A stretch of 63,314 nucleotides of DNA from Hyphomicrobiales bacterium (GTDB taxonomy: Bacteria; Pseudomonadota; Alphaproteobacteria; Rhizobiales; Xanthobacteraceae): assembly GCA_017305715.1 (NCBI GenBank), contig JAFKKG010000042.1, positions 1 to 63,314 of the forward strand, given 5' to 3'. The notes below the pieces were generated by a model. It worked only from the letters and a program-made list of their open reading frames with translations. It was not told where the DNA came from and searched no databases. Below, piece after piece: positions 1-6,893 of the stretch (its first letter is position 1; every line of letters begins with the position of its first letter). The position numbers and the translations under genes were made by a program.

Positions 1-350
1 CCCATCCCGTCCTGGTCAGAAGGGCGTCGGCCGTCGTCACGGACGTTGGGCGGGGAGCGGTGGACGCAAGGGTTGTCGCCTGACGAGCGCGGCCGAAGCG
101 TACGGCAAAGACGTGTGGTCCTGACGCCGCGTTGCTGGCGTCCATGCACTTGGGAGGCGTCTGACTTCCCAGGGCGCAACGGAGGCAAAAGAGCCGTTCT
201 CCGGGGAGAGCACGTGATAAGCCGTAAAGCCATCGCGCAGGGAATGTCGGATGTTCTCCGCTGCCCTGTATGCTCATGTGCGCACTTTCTTGTGCACATT
301 GCACATGAGACCGCGGGTGCAGCGCGCATCCGGCATTCCCTGCGCCCTCG
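1..350. repeat. Structured dispersed repeat, no convincing gene
   Basis: I see no credible gene here. The segment from about 190 to 350 has nested inverted repeats. The outer arms lie at 236-253 and 327-344 and read CGCAGGGAATGTCGGATG against its near-complement. An inner perfect 9-bp stem pairs CTCATGTGC (273-281) with GCACATGAG (301-309). From memory, the stretch around 190-240 and the closing arm resemble an element scattered through Bradyrhizobium-type genomes that is often mis-annotated as short hypothetical proteins. A long open frame over 46-480 reads through this element, but its protein is Arg/Cys-rich and looks non-native. Confidence 0.55.
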
Positions 351-533
351 GATTAGAGAGGGCGGGAAGTTTCGGGCAAAGCTCGGGCGCACAGCGCCGC
401 GAGAAGGCGGAGCCATGTTTCCCCGTCATCCCCGCGTGAGCGCAAGCTCATCGCTGGGGCGAGCCTCGATGACGGTTTGAGATCAGCGTAGGGAACATCA
501 ATGATTGAACCGAGAAGCCGCGGCGTGCTGGCT

Positions 534-551
534 CCCCCGCTTTCGCGGGGG
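534..551. terminator. GC hairpin downstream of regA
   Basis: CCCCCGC (534-540) pairs perfectly with GCGGGGG (545-551) around a TTTC loop. It lies about 37 bp beyond the regA stop codon on that gene's 3' side. No T tract follows on the minus strand, so it may be an mRNA-stabilising hairpin or a short repeat rather than a classical intrinsic terminator. Confidence 0.35.
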
Positions 552-587
552 ATAACGACCAACTGTGGATTGGCTGCTTGCCGGTCC

Positions 588-1142
588 TTACCGCGGCGCG
601 CGCTTGGCGAGAATGCGCTGCAGGGTGCGGCGGTGCATGTTGAGCCGACGTGCGGTTTCCGAGACGTTGCGGTTGCACATTTCATAGATGCGCTGGATGT
701 GCTCCCACCGCACGCGATCCGCCGACATCGGGTTGGCCGGCAATTCGGATTTCTCGGTGCCGCTTGCGAGCAAGGCGGCGACCACGTCATCGGCATCGGC
801 GGGCTTCGAAAGATAGTCGACCGCGCCCATCTTCACCGCGGTGACGGCCGTGGCGATATTGCCGTAGCCGGTCAGCACGATCGCGCGCGCTTCGGGGCGC
901 TTGCGCTTCAAGGCCGACACCACGTCGAGGCCGTTGCCGTCGCCGAGCCGCAGATCCACCACGGCGAAAGCTGGCGCGGAACGGCCGATTTGGGCGAGAC
1001 CATCGGACACCGTATCGCACGACGTCACGGCGAAGCCGCGGGTTTCCATCGCGCGCGACAGCCGCTCCAGGAACGGCTTGTCGTCCTCGACGATCAGGAG
1101 CGAGCGGTCGGTGTGATCGGTCAGTTCGGTGATGGCGTTCAA
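588..1142 (-). CDS. regA: Redox response regulator RegA/RegR (ActR/PrrA family)
   Basis: This is the DNA-binding response regulator of the RegB/RegA global redox system, which in relatives controls respiration, nitrogen fixation, carbon fixation and hydrogen genes. The 184-residue protein has a receiver domain (about 14-125) with acidic pocket D20/D21, phosphoacceptor D63 in VVDLRLGDG and K113 in LSKP. A Fis-type helix-turn-helix follows at the C-terminus (NVSETARRLNMHRRTLQRIL, about 158-177), which is nearly invariant in the family. The start is a TTG, because no in-frame ATG gives the usual N-terminus. It lies 101 bp downstream of regB on the same strand and is probably co-transcribed. In Bradyrhizobium the gene is called regR. 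Confidence 0.93.
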   Translation of the reverse strand: MNAITELTDHTDRSLLIVEDDKPFLERLSRAMETRGFAVTSCDTVSDGLAQIGRSAPAFAVVDLRLGDGNGLDVVSALKRKRPEARAIVLTGYGNIATAVTAVKMGAVDYLSKPADADDVVAALLASGTEKSELPANPMSADRVRWEHIQRIYEMCNRNVSETARRLNMHRRTLQRILAKRAPR

Positions 1143-1243
1143 GGTGCGTATCCCGGTTATGGCCAGACTATAGCGTTTTCGAGCGGCGTCGCATGAACAA
1201 ACATATGGCGTGGCAATGTGGCTCTGCCAAGACCTTCCAAAGT

Positions 1244-2590
1244 TCAGGCTTCGCTGGAACCATTCCAGGAATCGGATTCCTGGGTGGTTTCGTCCGCTTC
1301 GAAGCGATCACGCGGCCAGACGATTTGGACCACGGCGCCGTGATCGGGAAAGGTCCGGTTGGTAAACGAAACCTTGGCTCCCGTACGCTCCAGCAGGGTA
1401 CGGGCGATGAAAATGCCAAGTCCGAGGCCGGTTCGCCCGCTTTGGTCCTCATCAGGGCTGCGCCGCCGCGACAAATAGGGCTCTCCGATGCGTTTCAGCA
1501 TGTCGGGCGCAATGCCCGGGCCGTCGTCGGAAATGACGATCTCGATCGAATCCGCGTTCCACCACGCATTGACCTCGACCGTGGTCCGGGCGAAATCGAC
1601 CGCGTTTTCCAGGATGTTGCCAACACCGTACAGAATCGCAGGGTTGCGGGCGCCGACCGGTTCCCGCGTTGCTGCGACCGCAAGTCGCACCTTGATGGCG
1701 ACACCGAAGTCGCGGTGCGGTGCAACCGTTTCCTCGATCAGCGTCGACAATGGCATGCGATCGAACGGAGCGCCGGAGGAGGACAGCTGGGTGATCTTGG
1801 CCAGGATATCGCGGCAACGCTGCGCCTGCTCGCGCAGCGTCTTGAGATCGGCGGCCAGATGCTCGTTGCCGTCGGCCGTCTTTTCGAGTTCGCGCGCGAT
1901 CAGGAAGATGGTCGCCAGCGGCGTGCCGAGTTCGTGGGCCGCAGCGGCGGCGAGGCCGTCGATCTGGGTGAGGTGCTGCTCGCGAGTCAGCACGAGTTCG
2001 GTCGCCGCCAGCGCGTCGGACAGTTTCCGGGCCTCCTCGGTGACCTGGAACGAGTAGAGCGACGTGACGCCGATCGCGACGACGATGGAGAGCCACACGC
2101 CGAGCAGATAGATCGGCGGCAGAACCACCGGATCGTCGCTGTCCCAGGGCAGCGGCAGATGGAAAAACACCAGCGCCGAGGCGCAGGCGACCGCGAGGAC
2201 GCCGAGTGCGATCGTGAGCCGGACCGGGAGCGCCGTTGCCGAGATCAGGACCGGCGCGAGGAACAGGAACGAGAATGGATTTTGCAGGCCGCCGGTGAGA
2301 AACAGCAATGCGGCGAGCTCGACGATGTTGAGCGCGAGCAATGCCGCCGCATAGCGCGGCTCCAGCCGCTGCATCGGGTTGAACGCGATCTGCAGCACGA
2401 GATTGGCCAGCGCCGAGAGGCCGACGATGGCGACGCAGGGAATCACGGGAACATCGAATTCCAGTCCCTGCGCCACGATGAAGATCGCGGCGAGCTGGCC
2501 GAGCGCGGCCAGCCAGCGCAGCCGCAATATCGTATCGAGACGGACATGGCGGTGCGGGTGGCGAAAATCGGAGGTCGCAATTTCGGTCAT
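1244..2590 (-). CDS. regB: Redox sensor histidine kinase RegB/RegS (ActS/PrrB family)
   Basis: This is the membrane sensor kinase partner of RegA. The 448-residue protein has about six hydrophobic segments in residues 25-180, then a dimerisation/phosphoacceptor domain with HELGTPLATI (His219) and a HATPase domain with N, G1 (SDDGPGIAP) and G2 (GRTGLGLGI) boxes. Two redox-sensing signatures of the family are present. The quinone-binding heptad GGLQNPF lies at 100-106, and Cys259 in EQAQRCRDIL corresponds to the redox-active cysteine just after the phosphorylation site. It is divergent from an ABC exporter and followed by regA. The senC/prrC gene often found next to it is absent here. Confidence 0.93.
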   Translation of the reverse strand: MTEIATSDFRHPHRHVRLDTILRLRWLAALGQLAAIFIVAQGLEFDVPVIPCVAIVGLSALANLVLQIAFNPMQRLEPRYAAALLALNIVELAALLFLTGGLQNPFSFLFLAPVLISATALPVRLTIALGVLAVACASALVFFHLPLPWDSDDPVVLPPIYLLGVWLSIVVAIGVTSLYSFQVTEEARKLSDALAATELVLTREQHLTQIDGLAAAAAHELGTPLATIFLIARELEKTADGNEHLAADLKTLREQAQRCRDILAKITQLSSSGAPFDRMPLSTLIEETVAPHRDFGVAIKVRLAVAATREPVGARNPAILYGVGNILENAVDFARTTVEVNAWWNADSIEIVISDDGPGIAPDMLKRIGEPYLSRRRSPDEDQSGRTGLGLGIFIARTLLERTGAKVSFTNRTFPDHGAVVQIVWPRDRFEADETTQESDSWNGSSEA

Positions 2591-2752
2591 TCCGCGACCT
2601 TAGCCGCGTGGCGCCGCGATCACAAATTCGCGCGGCCATTCCGTCAGGAGTGCGGCAGAGCCGCGCGTCTCGAACCATGCAGGCCCGCGTACCGCCCAAC
2701 CGTCCGCCGCCCGGAACGCTTGCGCTATCAGCCCTGATGGCTCAATGAACGG

Positions 2753-3553
2753 ATGAAAATGGTCAATCATGACGCCATGCCAATGCCATCTTCCGTCGCA
2801 GATCCGGCAGGATCGGCTGCGATCGACGTCGCGAACCTGACGAAGCTCTACAAGACCACCCGCGCCGTGGACGACGTGTCGTTTCGCATCGCGCGCGGCA
2901 GCATCACCGGCCTGCTCGGCGGCAACGGCGCCGGCAAGACCACCACGATTGCGATGATCATGGGGCTGGTGCTGCCGACGTCGGGCCGCATCCAGGTGCT
3001 GGGCCACCCCATGCCCGAGCAGAGCGCCGACGTGCTGGGCCGGATGAATTTTGAAAGCCCCTATGTCGACATGCCGATGCGGCTCACCGTGCGGCAGAAC
3101 CTCACGATTTTCGGCCGGCTCTATGCCGTGCCGAATCTGGCCGCGCGGATCGAGCAGCTCGCCGCCGATCTCGATCTCAAGGAATTCCTCGACCGCGCCA
3201 ACGGAAAGCTCTCCGCCGGCCAGAAGACCCGCGTCGCGCTGGCAAAGGCGCTGATCAACCAGCCTGAATTGCTGCTGCTGGACGAGCCGACGGCTTCGCT
3301 CGACCCGGACACGGCCGACTGGGTGCGGCAGCATCTGCAGGATTACCGCAAGAGCCATGACGCGACGATTCTGCTGGCCTCGCACAACATGCTGGAAGTG
3401 GAGCGATTATGCGACCGCGTCATCATCATGAAGCGCGGCCGGATCGAGGATGACGACAGTCCGGACCTGATCATGGCGCGCTACAACCGCGCCACGCTGG
3501 AAGAAGTGTTCCTGGACGTCGCGCGCGGCCGGGCGCGGGCAGGCTCGCCATGA
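2753..3553 (+). CDS. ABC-2 type exporter ATP-binding protein
   Basis: This is the nucleotide-binding subunit of an ABC-2 (DrrA/NodI-like) exporter with unknown substrate. The 266-residue protein has Walker A GGNGAGKT (56-63), signature LSAGQ (153-157), Walker B LLLLDEP (173-179) and switch His211. The Q-loop is unusual: where a Gln normally precedes the helical domain the sequence is MNFESPYVD, without Gln. The stop overlaps the permease start (ATGA at 3550-3553), so the two are translationally coupled. The ATG at 2753 gives the full protein, and an internal ATG at 2777 is an alternative start. It is transcribed divergently from regB. Confidence 0.85.
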   Translation: MKMVNHDAMPMPSSVADPAGSAAIDVANLTKLYKTTRAVDDVSFRIARGSITGLLGGNGAGKTTTIAMIMGLVLPTSGRIQVLGHPMPEQSADVLGRMNFESPYVDMPMRLTVRQNLTIFGRLYAVPNLAARIEQLAADLDLKEFLDRANGKLSAGQKTRVALAKALINQPELLLLDEPTASLDPDTADWVRQHLQDYRKSHDATILLASHNMLEVERLCDRVIIMKRGRIEDDDSPDLIMARYNRATLEEVFLDVARGRARAGSP

Positions 3554-4368
3554 GCGAAATGGCCGCCCATCACCGCATTTCGGCGCATCGCATCCATGCG
3601 ATGGTGCTGCGCTACTGGTATTTGCTGATGTCGTCCTGGCCGCGCCTGCTGGAGCTGATCTACTGGCCGGCGCTGCAGATCATCACCTGGGGCTTCTTGC
3701 AGAACTACCTTTCGCAGACCTCGGGATTTTTCGCACAGGCCGGCGGCTCGCTGATCGGCGCCGTGATCCTGTGGGACATCCTGTTCCGCGGCCAGCTCGG
3801 CTTTTCGATCTCGTTTCTGGAAGAAATGTGGGCGCGCAACCTCGGCAATCTGATGATGAGCCCGCTGAAGCCGATCGAGTTTCTGATCTCGCTGATGCTG
3901 ATGAGCCTGATCCGGCTGGCGATCGGCGTGATCCCGATGGCGCTGCTGGCGCTGTTCTTCTTCAACTTCAATTTCTTCGCGATCGGCCTGCCGCTGATCG
4001 CGTTCTTCTGCAATCTGATCTTCACCAGTTGGTCGATCGGGATTTTTGTGTCAGGCCTCGTGCTGCGTAACGGCCTCGGCGCCGAGAGCATCGTCTGGAC
4101 GCTGATGTTCGGGCTGATGCCGCTGGCCTGCGTCTATTATCCGGTGTCGGTGTTGCCGCCCTGGCTGCAATATTTTGCCTGGCTGCTGCCGCCGACCTAT
4201 GTGTTCGAGGGGATGCGTTCGCTGCTGATCGACCGGGTGTTCAGGGCCGACCTGATGGCGTGGTCGCTGGCCATGAACGCGGTGCTCTTTATCGCGTCAT
4301 TTGCGGGCTTTCTTGCCCTTTTGCGCAGCGCCAAGCGCCACGGTTCTTTGCTCGGGGGTGGCGAATAA
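3550..4368 (+). CDS. ABC-2 type exporter permease
   Basis: This is the inner-membrane partner of the preceding ATPase. The 272-residue protein has about six hydrophobic segments and the ABC-2 membrane fold, including an amphipathic N-terminal stretch and the motif LPPTYVFEGMRSLL near residues 215-228 that is typical of this group. Its start overlaps the ATPase stop by 4 bp. The substrate cannot be deduced. NodJ-like lipo-oligosaccharide export, small-molecule export and haem-related export are all possible. Nothing in the neighbourhood (regBA, phaZ) identifies a cargo. Confidence 0.82.
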   Translation: MSEMAAHHRISAHRIHAMVLRYWYLLMSSWPRLLELIYWPALQIITWGFLQNYLSQTSGFFAQAGGSLIGAVILWDILFRGQLGFSISFLEEMWARNLGNLMMSPLKPIEFLISLMLMSLIRLAIGVIPMALLALFFFNFNFFAIGLPLIAFFCNLIFTSWSIGIFVSGLVLRNGLGAESIVWTLMFGLMPLACVYYPVSVLPPWLQYFAWLLPPTYVFEGMRSLLIDRVFRADLMAWSLAMNAVLFIASFAGFLALLRSAKRHGSLLGGGE

Positions 4369-4431
4369 GTCACGGTTTCCCGTGTATTTCCGGGCTTTTG
4401 GGCAATTTGGCCACGTATATATACCGATCTG

Positions 4432-4455
4432 TGCATTGACGCATTATTTTGCATT
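4432..4455 (+). promoter_or_regulatory. Repeated TGCATT motif upstream of phaZ
   Basis: Two exact TGCATT copies start at 4432 and 4450, 18 bp apart, about 40-60 bp before the phaZ ATG. A TTGACG (4436-4441) overlaps the first copy. A TGC-GGC-GCA half-palindrome follows at 4467-4475. PHB-responsive PhaR regulators bind TGC/GCA-rich sites, so this may be a regulator site, but the motif is short and the assignment is speculative. Confidence 0.25.
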
Positions 4456-4493
4456 CGGCACTATGCTGCGGCGCAAAAGAGGGATCTGAATCT

Positions 4494-5843
4494 ATGCCGA
4501 TTGGTGAGTTTGGCGGTGCACCGCCGCTGGTGGCCGAAGGCAGTCCGGCGTTTACGACGCCGATGTACTGGATGTACGAAATGGGCCAGGCTTCGCTCAA
4601 TCCGGCACGCGCCGTGACCGACGCCACCAAGATCCTGTTTCAGAACCCGCTCAATCCGTGGTCGCACACCGAGTTCGGCAAATCGATCGCCGCGGCCTGC
4701 GAATTGTTCGAGCGCACCACGCGCCGTTACGGCAAGCCCGAATGGCGGCTCGACACCACCGAAGTCAACGGCGTGCGCACCCCGGTCGAGGTCCGCTCGA
4801 TCTGGGAAAAGCCGTTCTGCCGCCTGCTTCACTTCGATCGCAAGCTGACGCGGCCGCTGCGCAGCCCGCAGCCGCGCGTGCTGATCGTGGCGCCGATGTC
4901 CGGCCATTACGCGACGCTGCTGCGCGGCACGGTCGAAGCCTTCCTGCCGACGCATGAGGTCTACATCACCGACTGGTCCGACGCGCGGATGGTGCCGCTG
5001 GCCGAAGGCCGCTTCGATCTCGAGGACTATGTCGACTACGTGATCGAGATGCTGCACGTGCTCGGCGGCAACATGCATGTCATTGCGGTGTGCCAGCCCT
5101 CGGTGCCGGTGGTGGCCGCGGTTTCCGTGATGGAAGCCGCCAACGACCCGTTCGTGCCGCTGTCGATGACGCTGATGGGCGGCCCGATCGACACCCGCCG
5201 CAATCCGACCGCGGTCAATGACCTGGCCGCGGAGCGCGGAATCGAATGGTTCCGCAACAACGTGATCACCAAGGTGCCGTTCCCGCATCCCGGCGTGATG
5301 CGCGACGTCTATCCGGGCTTCCTGCAATTGTCGGGCTTCATCACCATGAACCTCGACCGCCACACCGACGCCCACAAGGCGCTGTTCAGCAATCTGGTGA
5401 AGGGCGACGGCGACCTCGTCGACAAGCACCGCGAATTCTACGACGAGTATCTCGCGGTGATGGATTTGACGGCGGAGTATTATCTGCAGACCGTCGATCT
5501 CGTCTTCGTCAAGCACGCGCTCCCGAAGGGCGAGATGACCCATCGCGGCAAGCCGGTCGATCCGTCAAAGATCCGCCGCGTCGCGCTGATGACGGTGGAA
5601 GGCGAGAAGGACGACATCTCGGGTCTTGGGCAAACCGAAGCAACGCACGCGCTGTGCACGTCGATTCCTGATCACCGCCGTGTGCATTACGTGCAGAAGG
5701 GCGTCGGTCACTACGGTGTGTTCAACGGTTCGCGGTTCCGCTCCGAGATCGTGCCGCGCATTTCCGATTTCATGCTGTCGTCGACCAGCACCAAACCGAA
5801 ATTGGTCGCGGCCTCCGACAAATTGGCCGGCGCTGCCGAATAG
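4494..5843 (+). CDS. phaZ: Intracellular poly(3-hydroxybutyrate) depolymerase
   Basis: This enzyme degrades stored PHB granules to hydroxybutyrate monomers or oligomers in the cytoplasm. The 449-residue protein is an alpha/beta hydrolase of the PhaZa1 type. The nucleophile is a cysteine, Cys200 in the box VCQPSVP, instead of the serine of extracellular depolymerases. The acid is probably in VEGEKDDISG and the histidine in GVGHYGVFNG near the C-terminus. The ATG at 4494 is chosen because AGAGGGA lies just upstream and the protein then starts MPIGEFGG. The upstream in-frame ATG at 4449 adds 15 residues of poor character. It stands alone, with no pha synthesis genes nearby. Confidence 0.93.
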   Translation: MPIGEFGGAPPLVAEGSPAFTTPMYWMYEMGQASLNPARAVTDATKILFQNPLNPWSHTEFGKSIAAACELFERTTRRYGKPEWRLDTTEVNGVRTPVEVRSIWEKPFCRLLHFDRKLTRPLRSPQPRVLIVAPMSGHYATLLRGTVEAFLPTHEVYITDWSDARMVPLAEGRFDLEDYVDYVIEMLHVLGGNMHVIAVCQPSVPVVAAVSVMEAANDPFVPLSMTLMGGPIDTRRNPTAVNDLAAERGIEWFRNNVITKVPFPHPGVMRDVYPGFLQLSGFITMNLDRHTDAHKALFSNLVKGDGDLVDKHREFYDEYLAVMDLTAEYYLQTVDLVFVKHALPKGEMTHRGKPVDPSKIRRVALMTVEGEKDDISGLGQTEATHALCTSIPDHRRVHYVQKGVGHYGVFNGSRFRSEIVPRISDFMLSSTSTKPKLVAASDKLAGAAE

Positions 5844-6137
5844 CAGCGATTCCGACGTCGATTCGGCAGCGCGTCTAAGTTGCTGAATTGATTAAAAGAA
5901 CCCGGATTCGCGCATCCTTGAAGGGATGAGTTTAGACTCATCGCTTGGGGCTCCTTGTGAACGGCGATTCTACCTAAATTTTTTGGTTCCACCCCCTGCC
6001 GGTAGGGGCGGAATACAGTCCGGCCCCTGTATATTGGGCAAATGATTTGTTTTTGCGCCGAGCGATTTCAATGGCGACGTGAGTGGCAGCGGTTATGGCA
6101 GAATCCGGGTGAACTCCTGCCCCCCGGACTGTCAGAC
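5844..6137. other. Intergenic region with two hairpins
   Basis: This gap between phaZ and the YgjP-like gene holds two inverted repeats. GATGAG-tttaga-CTCATC (5925-5942) could end the phaZ transcript. The second, at 5987-6013, pairs TTCC and CCCC blocks with GGGG and GGAA. An AT-rich stretch and TATATT near 6031 may belong to the promoter of the next gene. No gene is visible. Confidence 0.4.
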
Positions 6138-6893
6138 ATGGCTACTCGCGCCCTCCTCTATCGGCGGCCCGCCGAACCTTCGACTCTCGTGGTCACCCAC
6201 GGCTCGCAATTTTTCTCGATCAAGCTCCGGCGGCACCGCCGCGCGCGCCGCTACACCTTGCGCATCCATCCGACAGACCGTGCCGCGATCCTCACCATGC
6301 CGCCGCGCGGTACCATCGCCGAAGCGCGCGAATTCGCGAAGATGCATGGCGGCTGGATCGCTGCCCGTCTCGGCCGCCTGCCGAAGGCTGCCCCGTTTCA
6401 GGTTGGCACAGTGGTGCCGCTCCGCGGCGTGCCGCACCGCATCGTGCATCGCGCCGGCGAGCGCGGCACGGTGTGGGTGGAGACCCGCGACAGCGGCGAG
6501 AAGGTGCTGTGCGTGGCCGGCGGCGCCGAACACATGGACCGCCGTGTCCATGATTACCTCAAGCGCGAAGCCCGCAAGGATCTGCACAAGGCGTCATTGG
6601 CCTATGCCGAAGAACTCGGCGTCCGGGTCAAGCGGGTGTCGATCCGCGATCAGTCGAGCCGGTGGGGGTCGTGCACCTCGGCCGGATCGCTGTCGTTCTC
6701 CTGGCGGCTGATCCTCGCGCCGCCCTATGTGCTGGACTATCTCGCCGCCCATGAAGTCGCGCATCTCGTCGAGATGAACCACTCGGCGCGGTTCTGGCGC
6801 GTGGTCGCCAAAGTCTGCGGCCATGTCGAGCGCGCCAAGTCCTGGCTCGACACGCACGGCAACGATCTGCATCGCTATGGGGTCGAGGACTAG
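6138..6893 (+). CDS. YgjP-type M48-like metallopeptidase (DUF45)
   Basis: This is a predicted zinc-dependent hydrolase of the YgjP/DUF45 (WP metallopeptidase-like) family. The physiological substrate of the family is poorly defined. The 251-residue protein carries the zinc motif HEVAH (205-209) with a third ligand, His215, in EMNHSARFW, preceded by the family signature SSRWGSCT (173-180). The N-terminal half is basic. I start it at the ATG at 6138 (MATRALLYRR) because the 32 residues encoded upstream in the same frame look unrelated. Its 3' end overlaps the end of the convergent penicillin-binding protein gene by 4 bp. Confidence 0.85.
   Translation: MATRALLYRRPAEPSTLVVTHGSQFFSIKLRRHRRARRYTLRIHPTDRAAILTMPPRGTIAEAREFAKMHGGWIAARLGRLPKAAPFQVGTVVPLRGVPHRIVHRAGERGTVWVETRDSGEKVLCVAGGAEHMDRRVHDYLKREARKDLHKASLAYAEELGVRVKRVSIRDQSSRWGSCTSAGSLSFSWRLILAPPYVLDYLAAHEVAHLVEMNHSARFWRVVAKVCGHVERAKSWLDTHGNDLHRYGVED

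Noticed and set aside
46-480. Long open frame over the left end
   Set aside because: It runs through a structured repeat, is rich in Arg and Cys, and has no ribosome site.
1193-2737. Long open frame opposite regB
   Set aside because: It is a shadow of regB, rich in Arg/Gly/Asp, with no recognisable motif.
2600-3385. Minus-strand frame over the ABC ATPase
   Set aside because: It is a shadow of the ATPase. Walker motifs are on the plus strand.
4416-4421. TATATA as the phaZ -10 box
   Set aside because: No acceptable -35 hexamer lies at 16-18 bp.
5244-5671. Second frame inside phaZ
   Set aside because: It is out of frame with the depolymerase and Arg-rich, with no ribosome site.
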